A DNA stretch of 63,497 nucleotides from contig JAEEVR010000016.1 of NCBI GenBank assembly GCA_016290995.1, forward strand, positions 1-63,497, written 5' to 3'. Below, piece by piece: positions 1 through 8,894 of the stretch. A program made the position numbers and the translations under genes. Position 1 is the stretch's first letter. Each line of letters begins with the position of its first letter. Below the pieces are notes generated by a model. It did no database searches, was not told the DNA's origin, and worked only from the letters and a program-made list of their open reading frames with translations. The DNA is from Treponema sp. GTDB lineage: Bacteria > Spirochaetota > Spirochaetia > Treponematales > Treponemataceae.

Positions 1-127
1 CCTTGCCCCTAATCATAAAGGGCTTTGTAAAGTGAATTTTTCCGGTGAACGAAATGTCCGAGGCCATTATCGTGTTAAAATCCGAGTCTTCGTAATCGAT
101 TAAATCGCAGCCTTTGTTATCGTACAT
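1..127 (-). CDS. Bactofilin-like (polymer-forming cytoskeletal) protein, 5' part only
   Basis: A reading frame starts at an ATG at 125-127 and runs open to the left edge, giving 42 codons. The visible peptide contains NTIMASDISFTGKIHF followed by TKPFMIRGK. This matches the opening of bactofilins, where a (D/N)T(I/V)(M/L)xxD(I/L)xFxGxIxF stretch enters the right-handed beta-helix core. Bactofilins polymerise into cytoskeletal scaffolds and in spirochaetes help shape the cell. The start is supported by a promoter only 8 nt upstream (see 136-165), and there is no Shine-Dalgarno sequence, so the mRNA may be leaderless. It is divergent from the Rpn gene at 258. The C-terminal two thirds or more lie outside the window, so the family call rests on about 25 informative residues. 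Confidence 0.6.
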   Translation of the reverse strand, partial: MYDNKGCDLIDYEDSDFNTIMASDISFTGKIHFTKPFMIRGK

Positions 128-135
128 GATTTACT

Positions 136-165
136 ATTATAGCGCTTTTAGGGCATGCGTTTCAA
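136..165 (-). promoter_or_regulatory. Promoter of the bactofilin gene
   Basis: On the minus strand a TTGAAA box (160-165) is followed by an 18-nt spacer and a perfect TATAAT (136-141). The ATG begins 8 nt after the -10 box, so the predicted transcription start falls on or within a base or two of the start codon. Confidence 0.6.
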
Positions 166-231
166 GCGCAATGAAAGCAAAAATTTCCGCGAAATTCTGG
201 GAAAATAAACGAAAATCTTGGCAACTATTTA

Positions 232-243
232 TATCTTATAGGT
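232..243 (+). promoter_or_regulatory. 12-nt motif shared with the other Rpn gene
   Basis: The sequence TATCTTATAGGT lies just upstream of the Shine-Dalgarno of the first Rpn gene. The identical 12 nt occur at 56786-56797 upstream of the second. Both are preceded by TGGC at 9 or 10 nt. It probably overlaps the -10 region (TATCTT or TATAGG), but I cannot place a convincing -35 box. Confidence 0.4.
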
Positions 244-257
244 GGAGGAATTTTTCT

Positions 258-1109
258 ATGTCAAGAAAACCATTCGAACAGTTGAACTTTGCGGACGACG
301 GAATGTTCCAGACCGTCATGAAGAACCCTGAAGCCAGCGCGGAGTTGGTGGAGCGGCTTTTGGGCGTGCGCGTCAAAGGCGTAAAGTACCCAAAGTTGGA
401 GAAAAAAATAGCGCCTTACTACGCGACTAAAGGCGTGCGACTTGACGTTTACCTAAAGGACGTTGATAAAATTATCGACGTGGAGTTGCAAACCTACGAA
501 ATGGACGCTTTGGGCAAACGCACCCGTTACTATCAAAGCATGGTGGACATCGACAGCCTTATGAAAGGCGAAGACTATTCCGAACTAAAGGACAGCTATA
601 TTTTGTTTATTTGCACGTTCGACCCGTTCCACGATGAGAAAAAAGAGCCATGTGGACTATACCGCTACACTTTCCGCAATGTATGCGAGGAAAATTCTTT
701 GGTGAATTTGGATGACAAATGCCTAAAAGTCGTGTATAATGCAAGCGCATACGAGAAGGCCGAAGACCCAAAAGTCCGAGCCTTGTTGCGCTTCATTCAA
801 ACGAACGAGCCAGGCGAAGATCCATTTGCAAAACAGTTGGAAGATTTTGTGGTCAAAGCGCGGGCTAACGAAAAATTCAAGAGGGAATACCTAGCCATGA
901 ATTTACACGACAGAGACATGATGAAAATCGGAGAGAGAGAAGGCATCGAAATGGGCCGCCAAGAAAAAGCTCTAGAAACCGCGCGAAGTTTTCTTGCCAT
1001 GAATTCCCTAACTCCGGAGCAAATCGCTCAGGGCACAGGCCTTTCCTTAGACAAAGTGCTGGAACTTCAAAAAGAACTGGCCGCCGAACGCGCCGCCCCC
1101 GCCAACTAA
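258..1109 (+). CDS. Rpn family recombination-promoting nuclease / putative transposase
   Basis: 283 residues. The frame is open further upstream, but the ATG at 258 has a strong GGAGG Shine-Dalgarno at 244-248 and starts the conserved part. Residues about 60-90 carry the PD-(D/E)XK core, seen as GVRLDVYLKD then IIDVELQ (Asp and a Glu-x-Gln pair). This is the arrangement of the Rpn/PDDEXK transposase-like family, whose characterised members are metal-dependent DNA endonucleases that stimulate recA-independent recombination. The C-terminus ends in a helical tail (ALETARSFLAMN, then an HTH-like stretch ending near SLDKVLELQ). A related tail closes the Rpn-type gene at 56826, although the cores are of different subfamilies. 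It is convergent with the giant lipoprotein gene, with only 14 nt between the stop codons. No terminal inverted repeats or target duplications were seen. Confidence 0.8.
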   Translation: MSRKPFEQLNFADDGMFQTVMKNPEASAELVERLLGVRVKGVKYPKLEKKIAPYYATKGVRLDVYLKDVDKIIDVELQTYEMDALGKRTRYYQSMVDIDSLMKGEDYSELKDSYILFICTFDPFHDEKKEPCGLYRYTFRNVCEENSLVNLDDKCLKVVYNASAYEKAEDPKVRALLRFIQTNEPGEDPFAKQLEDFVVKARANEKFKREYLAMNLHDRDMMKIGEREGIEMGRQEKALETARSFLAMNSLTPEQIAQGTGLSLDKVLELQKELAAERAAPAN

Positions 1110-1123
1110 GCGGCCACCCAAAC

Positions 1124-4100
1124 TCAGTATAATTTGACCCACATAGCGGGAGCTATGCCGTCCATATTTTCGGTAATATTGCAATTACTAACGCTGCCAT
1201 CTGGTTTAACACCCAATGCATAGCCCGAAGATCCAGCTGTTTGTGTCCACCAATAGCCGCCTCGTCCAGATGTTTCGCTTTGATACGCGCCGGTTGCCTT
1301 GGCAAAATCTGTCGTAATCCTTATCCTTGCGTTATCATTAGGAAAGTATTCTTCAAATGTAACGGCATCATTTCTGAAGAGGAAAAGCTTGTCGGTTACG
1401 CCGTCAATCGTGGTTTCCCTGATTATATCCCTTAAACTGGGGGAAAAAGCGCTGTTTAAAAAGGAGCCATTCAAATAAGTTCGGATTACGCTGCCTGCGT
1501 AGTCATTGCTGCTTGTATCAAAATGCATTGCCTCCAAAATGTTTTTTGCATGCAAAAGCCTTGTTCCAGAGCTTGTTTTCAAGAGCTTCCATTCTATCGG
1601 CTCCACCTTAAAGTACCTGCTAGTAGTGTTGCCTTGTCCAACCGTCGAGTCGTCGCTGTATTTATTGGAGCCGGTGGCGCATCCCCTTTCATTTTGCAGG
1701 CAATACCAAGAGCCATCGTCTCCAAGATAGTAGGTATACTGGGCGACTCCATCTTGTTGTTGCTGCACTTGAATCGTGGAGCTAAGGTTAACGCTGGACG
1801 CTTTGATTGTTTGCGGATAGTCGCCAAATTTTACATTGCTGCCGTCCGCTGTGTATGGCGTTCCCATAAAATACTGGGGCTTTTTCACCAACACCCAGAA
1901 GGGCACTTCCACTCTGGTGGCTGGATCGTTTGGGTTTATAACTATAAGCATTTTCTTTTTTAGACCAGCATCTGGGATAGTCAGATTATAAAATCTGCTA
2001 TAGTTGGGTTTAACAAGAGTGACGCCAGCTGTCATTCCGCTATTGCTTTCAGCGCTATACACGGCCTTGCTTCCGCTTCCGCCCTTAATTTGGAATTTTA
2101 GAGTGTCCAAGGCGCCAAGCTCCAAAACGTAGGGATCGTCTTCCGTTCCGCTTCCACTAACGGCGCCTGTTATGAAATTTCTGTCTTGAGAAGTCATGCC
2201 GTTTGACCGGTCGATTGCAAGCACGGGCTGGCTGCTGTAAATGCAGCCGTCGCTGTCCAAAATCCAAGTCTGGCTTGGATCAGACGCGTCCTGCGCAAGA
2301 GCAAACTTGTCGTAGTTGCCAGAGACAAGAGCGTCGGTAGTTCCGGTAAGGATAGTGTCGCCAACATTGTAGGCGCCGGGCGTAATGGTTGCGGTTTTGT
2401 CCGCCGCTGTTCCGCCGATAGCGCCAGTGTCTGTCGGAGTGAGCGCGCCGGTTATTTTTATCGTCTTAGGATTGCCAGACTCAGGGGGCGCAAGCCAAAT
2501 GTCGTCGCTTGCGTCAAAGCGGACGTACCCTTTCATTTCAATGGCGTTAGCTTCCGGGTGGACATAAACTCCGTTGCCCTTTCCGGCGCTGGCCGTATTG
2601 CCGCTTATCCTTCCTGAATAAAAATGCAACTTTGAACTTTTGTTCATATAAATCGCGCCGCCGGAACCAGCCGTGGCTCGGTTGCCCATAAGGCCGCCTG
2701 TATAATTACTTCTCTCCGAGCCGTCATACCAACCAATGCGTGTTATTGACGCAACATCTTCTTTGCAGCCAATTCCTCCGCCCTGCTTTGCCACGTTGGG
2801 CTTTGAAGTGTCGCCAATAACAGCGGTTCCGCTCAATGCTATCTCACTACTTCCGGATGATTGATACACGCCGCCGCCAAGCAAGCCGCCGTCGTTTGCG
2901 TATATCTTTCCGCCGCTCATGCCAAAGAAGCCATTATTTGCCACGCCGCCGCCCGTGCCGTCGCTGCCAGTAACAGAATTGCCGTAAATTTCGCCGCCGG
3001 ACATAGTAATGCTTCCTGCGTTGTATACGCCGCCGCCGCTACTGTAAGCATAGTTATAGGAGACATTTCCGCTATCGATATATGCTTTTGCCTTAGACGT
3101 TCCATATAAGGCGATTCCGCCGCCCTTCTGCGGTGTATAGTTTCCGTAAACGCCGCCGGTCAATTCTTCTTTTGAGCCGTCAGGCTTAAAGCCAAGATAC
3201 AACAAAGTATAACTTGTGCTTCCATGCACGAATATTCCAGCGCCGCCGTTCTGATAAGGCTCATACACTCCCGTAATTGTCGCGGTTCCGCAAGCGACGT
3301 TTCCGCCGGCGGCGAGCGCGGCTTCCACGCTTGTGGGAGCCGCTGGATTGCTTGCGTCAACGCCTCCGATTACGGCGCTTCCGTATATATACGCGCTGGA
3401 GCCATTCATGCAAAGAAGTCCGCCTCCAGTAACAAACCTGTCAGAGCTTTCGACTTTATTGCCACAAATCTTTCCGCCGCTCATATCGAGAATGGCGGCA
3501 TTAAGAGCCACGCCGCCGCCGCCAGCGCTTTGATAACCCAACGAGTTGGTAAAACCGGTCGCGGTGTTGCCGCTTATGACCGCTCCGTCCTCAATTACAA
3601 GCGTTCCCTTGTTTTTGTAAACGCCGCCGCCTGATTTGGCCGTGTTTCCTGTTATTAGCGTTCCGCTTGAAAGTGTCAGCGCAGCATTCTGGCTGGAAGC
3701 GACGCCGCCGCCATTGCAAGCTTTGGAGACATCCGGATCGTCATTGCTGCCACCGGTAATCATAAGATCTCTTATTGTTACGGGAATTTGCTTCATTATT
3801 GTCAAAACTGCAGAGACGCAACCCATTCCATAAATTGCGTCTTGGGGCTGGCCGGCTTGCGCGCCTTCGGTGTAAAGGCCGTTGGCGCCCATAATCGTTA
3901 TGGACTTGGCGTTAAAGCCGCTTTCAGGAACTTTTTGAGCGTTTTGCAGCGGCTCATCATTTCCAATAACTTTAATCGTGTAGTCAAGAGAGTCGCTGGT
4001 CATTCCTTTTTTACAAGCATCCTCTATGCTGGCGTAAGGCTTTGTCTTTGTGCCGTCCGCAGTTCCGGAGCCGGAAGGGGTTCCGCCCTGCTTTACGTAA

Positions 4101-7100
4101 ATCGGCTTGTCAAGCTTTAGGCTCTTGCCGTCTGCAGTTGTCGATAATTCCAATCCGTCCGAGACGTGAGCGGAGGCAAGAACAATGCACTTTTTGTCTG
4201 TGTCGGTAATGGCGCGACCAGGGTCTGTTTGAACGACAATGTCGCCGTGTAAAAAATTGCTTGTGTCGAGCGTTATGCCAATGACAAACTGCGCGGCGCG
4301 GTCTTTTAAGGCGGCGCCAAGCTTTAACGGGCTTGTATCAACGTCGTGGCTATATAAATACACGTCATTTTTTTTGTTTATTCCATAGGGAATGTCAGCG
4401 GAGCCGCTGATTTTTAGCTGGCCTGCGCCGGCGCCGAAATAAATCGCTCCTCCCTTGTACGATCTGTTGTTCTTTATGCTTCCGCCGCTTATATCAACAA
4501 TTGGCCTTCCGTCCGTGTAAATGTAAATTCCGCCGCCATTGCCATTATAGGCAACTTGAGTCTGAGTTCCGTTACAGGCGATTTGACCGCTGGCCATGTA
4601 AAGGTTGTTGTCATAGTCGTCGCAGTCAATATAAACGCCGCCGCCACGATATGAGGCGTAGTTTCCGATAATGCCGTCTACAACGTCTCCAGAAACCTTT
4701 TCAAAAGCCTGCGGCTTGTTGGCGTCCTTATAGCCCAACCATAAATTTCCCCTGTAGACATAAATTCCGCCGCCATACAAAGCGTCATTTGAATACGAAC
4801 TCGTGCCTGATGTCGGAGGATTAGCAATACTTGCGTCGCCTACAAGGGCCTTGCCCCACAAGTAAATATTGGAAGCTTTTGAGTTATCCCCATCGCAATA
4901 AATGCCGCCGCCTTTGCCGGTTCCGGCAGCCACGCTTCCAGTCGTGCTGTTCCCGGTAATTTTTCCGCCGCTCATGTAAAGGTCGGCTCCGTAAAGGTAA
5001 ACGCCGCCGCCGTTTGCGGCCATATTATAGCCGCTGATTTCGGCGCCTTCTTCTATGAAAAGCTTGCCGTTCTCTTTGTAAACGCCGCCGCCGCCGTTAA
5101 CCGTTCGATTGCCAGCGATCAAAGTTCCGCTAGAAAGCGTGACGCTTTTGTCAGTGGCGCTGTAAACGCCGCCGCCGCAACGCGCGCGGCTTGAGCCAGA
5201 GTTCTCGGTGGTTATTCTCGCGCCGGTAATCTTAAGGTATTTTATCGTCGTGTCGGCTTGCGCGTAAAGGGAAAGGACATGATTGTCACAGCTTCCGCCG
5301 TCCAAAACATCAACGCTGTTGTTTCCGTTGGCGCCTTGGATTGTGATTGACGCGGCTTTGGGCGTGGCCATATAAGGAGTTTCTTGCGGGACGGTCAGTT
5401 TTCCGTCAATGTAAATCGTGTATTCCACGCTTGGGTCTGCCATAGCGGCGCAAGCGTGATAAATAGATTTGTAAGGCGCGGACTTTGTTCCCGGGCCGTC
5501 CTCGCTTGGCGTTCCAGTGCATTGCTTGGCGCCGCTTCCCGCGACCCAAATCGGGGCGTCAAGGACAAGCGACTTTTTGTCGGAAGAAAGCTTTAGGTTC
5601 CAGTCGCTGCTGGCGGGAACAATATATTCTTTGGCGTTGGTCAAGTCAAAGGACGCGCTTGCAACTGTCGCGCCGCGCTTGGCTGCGTGTTCTCCGCTTG
5701 TGTTAAATTGAATTACAAGCGGGTCGCTTTGGCTGTGGCGCGAAAGGTTTGACGACAAGTCAATCTTTGCCATTTGCAAAGGATTGCTGCCGTTTTTTAA
5801 GCTATTCAAATAAACGCAATGATTTTTGTCGGTTCCCGCGGGAATGTAGGCCGAGCCTCCAAGGCAAAAATAATTGGCGCTGTAACTGACGGAAATGTCG
5901 CTGTAATTTGAACTGCCCTCCTCCCCTACAACCAAACCATTGTCTTTTATGACGCCGCCAGTCATTTCAAAAATCGCGCCGGAAGACACTTCAACCGCGG
6001 AAGAATCAAAGTTGACTTTATTGCCGCTGATTTCGCCGCCGGTCATGGTCACTTGGTGATGAACGGTTTCGTCTCCGCTCGTTATCATGATGCCGCCGCC
6101 GTAACCGCACTTGCTGCCGCCAGAGACAAAACCGTCGGCGATGTTTTGGCAAATCTTTCCGCGCTTTAGCAAAAACTTGTTGCTTCCGCTGTCACCGGCC
6201 AGATTGACAAGTCCAACTCCGCCGCCGTAACAAGCGCGGTTTAAACTAATCTCGCCGCCTGTCATTTCAAAATACGCGCCGGAACGGAGGCAAACACCGC
6301 CGCCTACAAGATTTCCGCTGCTGGAATTAAAGGCGCTGTTGCCTGTAATCTTTCCGCCCTTCATGTAAAACTTTCCGGCTCGCACCGAAACGCCGCCGCC
6401 GTTCTTTCCCGTCTTGTTGCCAGAGATCGTGACGCCGTCTTTTATCGTTACGGAACAGCCAGCTCCGTCAATGCAAAGGCCGCTTCCTCCATTGGACGCG
6501 CCCTCGCAAATGTCCACGTTTTGAATCGTAATGGGAACCGCAGTCTTTACAGTAATGACCGGGTTAAATTCTTTGGATTCTGGAAAAAACGTATTAATCG
6601 TAACGCCGTTAAAGTCAACGATGTTTCCAAGCTTTGACGCGTAGCCCTTTAGCTTGTCGCCGGAATCGTTGTAGCCCATGATCGTAATCGTCTTGGCTTG
6701 GTCCCTTGTTATGTCACTGTCAAACGTAGCACAGCCTTGAACCGTTCCGCTTACAAAAATCGTGTAGTCCGCGCCTTGTCCGTATTTTTTTATTCGATAC
6801 GCGGCCTCATGCAAAGTCGCAAGGGGCTCAAACGCCGTTCCGCTGTTTTGGTCGTTGGGAGCAAGGCCGCCCAAGCCTGTGTCGCCCACATACATCGTGG
6901 TTTGCGTAAAAAGATTTATCACGCTTTCCGTGACGTTAAAGACAGTTTGGCCAGATTCTGTCTGAACGGCGCCGCTTCCGTCGTCGCGCCAAACGCTTGT
7001 CGTCATATCGTCAAATACATTTATAGTTTGAACAGTGCAGTAGTTCAACGCGCCTTTGTCGTCGCAAAATTTAAAGACCACGTCGTAGATTCCGCTCTTT

Positions 7101-7813
7101 ATGCTTCCAATATGCAGTATAGGACTGTCGTTGTCTTGGTGTTCGTTAAGGACAATGGTCTCGTCTCCCCCGTTTGCGTCCTTCCAGCCTTGCGCGGAGC
7201 ATGAAACTTTTACGAACCAAGTCGTGGCCATAATTTTAAGCTTAAGATTGATTGTTCCCGTTCCGTCAGTCGTAATAGAGGGCTTTAGTCCGAACGTCTT
7301 TACATAGACAGGCTCGTCGGGTGTAATCGTGACGCTGGGGTCGTTGTCGGACATGAGGACTGTTAACACAGTTCCCTTTGTGTGGTCGCTTGGGGTTGCG
7401 GAGTCGGGCTCAATCTCGCCGATTCCGCAAGTCACGTTCCAAGTCTTTCCGGACTCAAGGCCCAGCTCAAGGGTGGATGTCGTTCCATAAACAAAATGCC
7501 TTATGTAAGAGTCCTTTCCCGGCGTTCCAGTCACAGCCTCAACATAATACTTGAATCCGTCATCCCCTGCGCTAATCGCAATGTCGGGCATGGCGGAACG
7601 AGAGACAAGGCCGGATATCTCTTGGGGAGCGGCCGCAAAATCAGACTGCATGTTGGCCACAAAGCGCACAACCGGATAAGATTTTCTGTTTGAGGAGGAA
7701 GAGTCGTAGCCGCCAGACGCGTTTGAACAAGAAAAGAGCGCCACCCCAAAAAACGCCCAGGCGAGTAGTTTGCTAAAATTATGTATAGCCTTTTTCATAT
7801 AACTTTTTTGCAC
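1124..7813 (-). CDS. Giant modular surface lipoprotein with GGG[IV]Y beta-helix repeats and C-terminal DUF6273-like domain
   Basis: 2229 residues. The GTG at 7813 is preferred because AGGGGGGAA lies 7 nt upstream; an in-frame ATG at 7798 is possible. The N-terminus is a lipoprotein signal ending in VALFSC, so export and lipidation are expected. Three long modules begin near residues 310, 760 and 1238. Each opens with a conserved strand such as (A/K)PY(K/A)SI followed by DYTI.V.G, then many short repeats of the type GGGVY / MSGG.I.GN, typical of right-handed parallel beta-helices. From about residue 2000 the protein ends in a compact domain with FGDYPQT, EPIEWKLL and RTYLNGSFLNSAF, which I recognise as DUF6273-like. 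Role is unproven; surface adhesin or glycan-binding is an inference. The DNA is full of GCC/CCG codon runs encoding Gly-Gly-Gly. It is divergent from the sugar-sensing operon and convergent with an Rpn gene. Confidence 0.75.
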   Translation of the reverse strand: MQKSYMKKAIHNFSKLLAWAFFGVALFSCSNASGGYDSSSSNRKSYPVVRFVANMQSDFAAAPQEISGLVSRSAMPDIAISAGDDGFKYYVEAVTGTPGKDSYIRHFVYGTTSTLELGLESGKTWNVTCGIGEIEPDSATPSDHTKGTVLTVLMSDNDPSVTITPDEPVYVKTFGLKPSITTDGTGTINLKLKIMATTWFVKVSCSAQGWKDANGGDETIVLNEHQDNDSPILHIGSIKSGIYDVVFKFCDDKGALNYCTVQTINVFDDMTTSVWRDDGSGAVQTESGQTVFNVTESVINLFTQTTMYVGDTGLGGLAPNDQNSGTAFEPLATLHEAAYRIKKYGQGADYTIFVSGTVQGCATFDSDITRDQAKTITIMGYNDSGDKLKGYASKLGNIVDFNGVTINTFFPESKEFNPVITVKTAVPITIQNVDICEGASNGGSGLCIDGAGCSVTIKDGVTISGNKTGKNGGGVSVRAGKFYMKGGKITGNSAFNSSSGNLVGGGVCLRSGAYFEMTGGEISLNRACYGGGVGLVNLAGDSGSNKFLLKRGKICQNIADGFVSGGSKCGYGGGIMITSGDETVHHQVTMTGGEISGNKVNFDSSAVEVSSGAIFEMTGGVIKDNGLVVGEEGSSNYSDISVSYSANYFCLGGSAYIPAGTDKNHCVYLNSLKNGSNPLQMAKIDLSSNLSRHSQSDPLVIQFNTSGEHAAKRGATVASASFDLTNAKEYIVPASSDWNLKLSSDKKSLVLDAPIWVAGSGAKQCTGTPSEDGPGTKSAPYKSIYHACAAMADPSVEYTIYIDGKLTVPQETPYMATPKAASITIQGANGNNSVDVLDGGSCDNHVLSLYAQADTTIKYLKITGARITTENSGSSRARCGGGVYSATDKSVTLSSGTLIAGNRTVNGGGGVYKENGKLFIEEGAEISGYNMAANGGGVYLYGADLYMSGGKITGNSTTGSVAAGTGKGGGIYCDGDNSKASNIYLWGKALVGDASIANPPTSGTSSYSNDALYGGGIYVYRGNLWLGYKDANKPQAFEKVSGDVVDGIIGNYASYRGGGVYIDCDDYDNNLYMASGQIACNGTQTQVAYNGNGGGIYIYTDGRPIVDISGGSIKNNRSYKGGAIYFGAGAGQLKISGSADIPYGINKKNDVYLYSHDVDTSPLKLGAALKDRAAQFVIGITLDTSNFLHGDIVVQTDPGRAITDTDKKCIVLASAHVSDGLELSTTADGKSLKLDKPIYVKQGGTPSGSGTADGTKTKPYASIEDACKKGMTSDSLDYTIKVIGNDEPLQNAQKVPESGFNAKSITIMGANGLYTEGAQAGQPQDAIYGMGCVSAVLTIMKQIPVTIRDLMITGGSNDDPDVSKACNGGGVASSQNAALTLSSGTLITGNTAKSGGGVYKNKGTLVIEDGAVISGNTATGFTNSLGYQSAGGGGVALNAAILDMSGGKICGNKVESSDRFVTGGGLLCMNGSSAYIYGSAVIGGVDASNPAAPTSVEAALAAGGNVACGTATITGVYEPYQNGGAGIFVHGSTSYTLLYLGFKPDGSKEELTGGVYGNYTPQKGGGIALYGTSKAKAYIDSGNVSYNYAYSSGGGVYNAGSITMSGGEIYGNSVTGSDGTGGGVANNGFFGMSGGKIYANDGGLLGGGVYQSSGSSEIALSGTAVIGDTSKPNVAKQGGGIGCKEDVASITRIGWYDGSERSNYTGGLMGNRATAGSGGAIYMNKSSKLHFYSGRISGNTASAGKGNGVYVHPEANAIEMKGYVRFDASDDIWLAPPESGNPKTIKITGALTPTDTGAIGGTAADKTATITPGAYNVGDTILTGTTDALVSGNYDKFALAQDASDPSQTWILDSDGCIYSSQPVLAIDRSNGMTSQDRNFITGAVSGSGTEDDPYVLELGALDTLKFQIKGGSGSKAVYSAESNSGMTAGVTLVKPNYSRFYNLTIPDAGLKKKMLIVINPNDPATRVEVPFWVLVKKPQYFMGTPYTADGSNVKFGDYPQTIKASSVNLSSTIQVQQQQDGVAQYTYYLGDDGSWYCLQNERGCATGSNKYSDDSTVGQGNTTSRYFKVEPIEWKLLKTSSGTRLLHAKNILEAMHFDTSSNDYAGSVIRTYLNGSFLNSAFSPSLRDIIRETTIDGVTDKLFLFRNDAVTFEEYFPNDNARIRITTDFAKATGAYQSETSGRGGYWWTQTAGSSGYALGVKPDGSVSNCNITENMDGIAPAMWVKLY

Positions 7814-7833
7814 CTAAATTCCCCCCTAAGTAT

Positions 7834-7862
7834 ATATTAGCGCGCAAGAGGCGTTTGTTCAA
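7834..7862 (-). promoter_or_regulatory. Promoter of giant lipoprotein 1
   Basis: On the minus strand TTGAAC (7857-7862), a 17-nt spacer and TAATAT (7834-7839). The predicted transcription start is near 7827, leaving a leader of about 13 nt that includes the AGGGGGG Shine-Dalgarno. The -10 box lies inside the left arm of the 12-bp inverted repeat. Confidence 0.6.
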
Positions 7863-7874
7863 GTTTTTTTTTAA

Positions 7875-7903
7875 TTTACAAGAGGCGCGAAGCGCGCTAA
7901 TAT
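7875..7903 (+). promoter_or_regulatory. Promoter of the sugar-sensing operon
   Basis: TTTACA (7875-7880), 17-nt spacer, TAATAT (7898-7903), then 7 nt to the ATG at 7911. The predicted transcript begins at or just before that ATG. This argues against the earlier in-frame ATG at 7902, which sits inside the -10 box. Confidence 0.55.
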
Positions 7904-7910
7904 GGAAGAT

Positions 7911-8894
7911 ATGAAAAAAGTCGGGGCGGACTTGGTCCGGCGGACAATCGAGTTTCTCTTGCTGGCGGCGATTGTGGTATTGACCGTCTTTTTGGCCGCG
8001 CAGTTCGCCACGTTCCAAAACGAAGACTCAGGCTCGCAAACCGCCCTGCGCGAAAGGCGTTGGAACATTATCGTCCTAGGAAAAAGCGACCGCAGGGCTT
8101 ACTTGGAGCAAGTTTTTTTGGGAGCCAAAAGCCTTGCCAAAGCCAACGACGCGGCGGTGGGCCTTTACACGGGAACCAGCGACACCCAGGACATTTCGAC
8201 CCAAGCGCTTTTAAATTACGCCTCCTACTTGCAGGCCGACGGAATCATCGTCTACCTGGAAGGCTTGGACTCCAACTTGGAGATTCCGCTAAACAAGCAG
8301 GCAAAGCCGATCCCGATGGTGACGATTGGAACCTACCACCCCAACCTGCCCCAGCTTTCGTACATCGGAGCCAACTACTCCGAGCTTGGAAAAATCACGG
8401 GCAAAGAAATCATCGAGCAAATCGGCCAAAGCGGAAAGGCGATTTTGCTTGAGTCCAGCGGACAGAACGACGCCAACAACTCCAACTTGATGGCGGGCCT
8501 TTTGGGAACGCTTGCCTCGCATCCGGAAATTTCCGTAAAGACTTTGCAGTTTGAAAAGGCCTCCAGCTTTTCCAAGGAAGACAACTTGCGACAGCAGCTG
8601 GTCAGCGAAGAAGGCTTGGAGCTTATCGTTTCTTTGACGGAACAGAACACAATCCTTGCCGCGCAAAGCATCCGCGACCTAAACCTTTCGGGCAAAGTAA
8701 AGATCATCGGCTTTGGAGACAGCGACGACTGCCGCTCCGACTTTGAAAAGAAAATCGTGACGGAATTGATTTCGGTAAAGACTCAAGACATCGGCAAGCG
8801 CGCGATGACCGAGTTGTTTGAGTATTTGGAAAACGGCTACGCAAACTCTTTTGTTTCGGCGGAAGTCGAAATCCTTAAAGGCGGCGGCGAATGA
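7911..8894 (+). CDS. Membrane-anchored periplasmic sugar-binding protein (sensor component)
   Basis: 327 residues. A hydrophobic segment (about residues 13-31, FLLLAAIVVLTVFLAAQ) with no cleavage site or lipobox suggests an uncleaved anchor. The remainder has the LacI/RbsB-type periplasmic-binding fold, including a YLQADGIIVYLEG strand, an IGANYSELGKITGKEI segment and KIIGFGDSDDC near the end. It is the first gene of an operon: its stop overlaps the histidine-kinase start by 4 nt (ATGA). An anchored binding protein encoded directly before a LytS/YesN pair recalls XylFII of Clostridium, which senses xylose by binding its kinase. By analogy it is probably a sensor rather than a transport component. 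The ligand is unknown. The start at 7911 is chosen from the promoter spacing; 7902 is the alternative. Confidence 0.7.
   Translation: MKKVGADLVRRTIEFLLLAAIVVLTVFLAAQFATFQNEDSGSQTALRERRWNIIVLGKSDRRAYLEQVFLGAKSLAKANDAAVGLYTGTSDTQDISTQALLNYASYLQADGIIVYLEGLDSNLEIPLNKQAKPIPMVTIGTYHPNLPQLSYIGANYSELGKITGKEIIEQIGQSGKAILLESSGQNDANNSNLMAGLLGTLASHPEISVKTLQFEKASSFSKEDNLRQQLVSEEGLELIVSLTEQNTILAAQSIRDLNLSGKVKIIGFGDSDDCRSDFEKKIVTELISVKTQDIGKRAMTELFEYLENGYANSFVSAEVEILKGGGE

Larger units (their letters stand above)
7834..7903. repeat. 12-bp perfect inverted repeat spanning divergent promoters
   Basis: ATATTAGCGCGC at 7834-7845 is the exact reverse complement of GCGCGCTAATAT at 7892-7903. The arms are separated by 46 bp, and each contains the -10 box of one of the two divergent promoters. 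A 9-bp direct repeat CAAGAGGCG also occurs at 7845-7853 and 7879-7887. Confidence 0.7.

Noticed and set aside
258..1109. First Rpn gene as part of an insertion sequence
   Set aside because: No terminal inverted repeats, target-site duplication or second transposase gene could be found around it.
2385..6500. Many short repeated GCCGCCGCC-rich units suggesting a CRISPR array or microsatellite
   Set aside because: They are in frame with the lipoprotein and encode Gly-Gly-Gly turns of the beta-helix; spacing and sequence are irregular and there are no conserved direct repeats with unique spacers.
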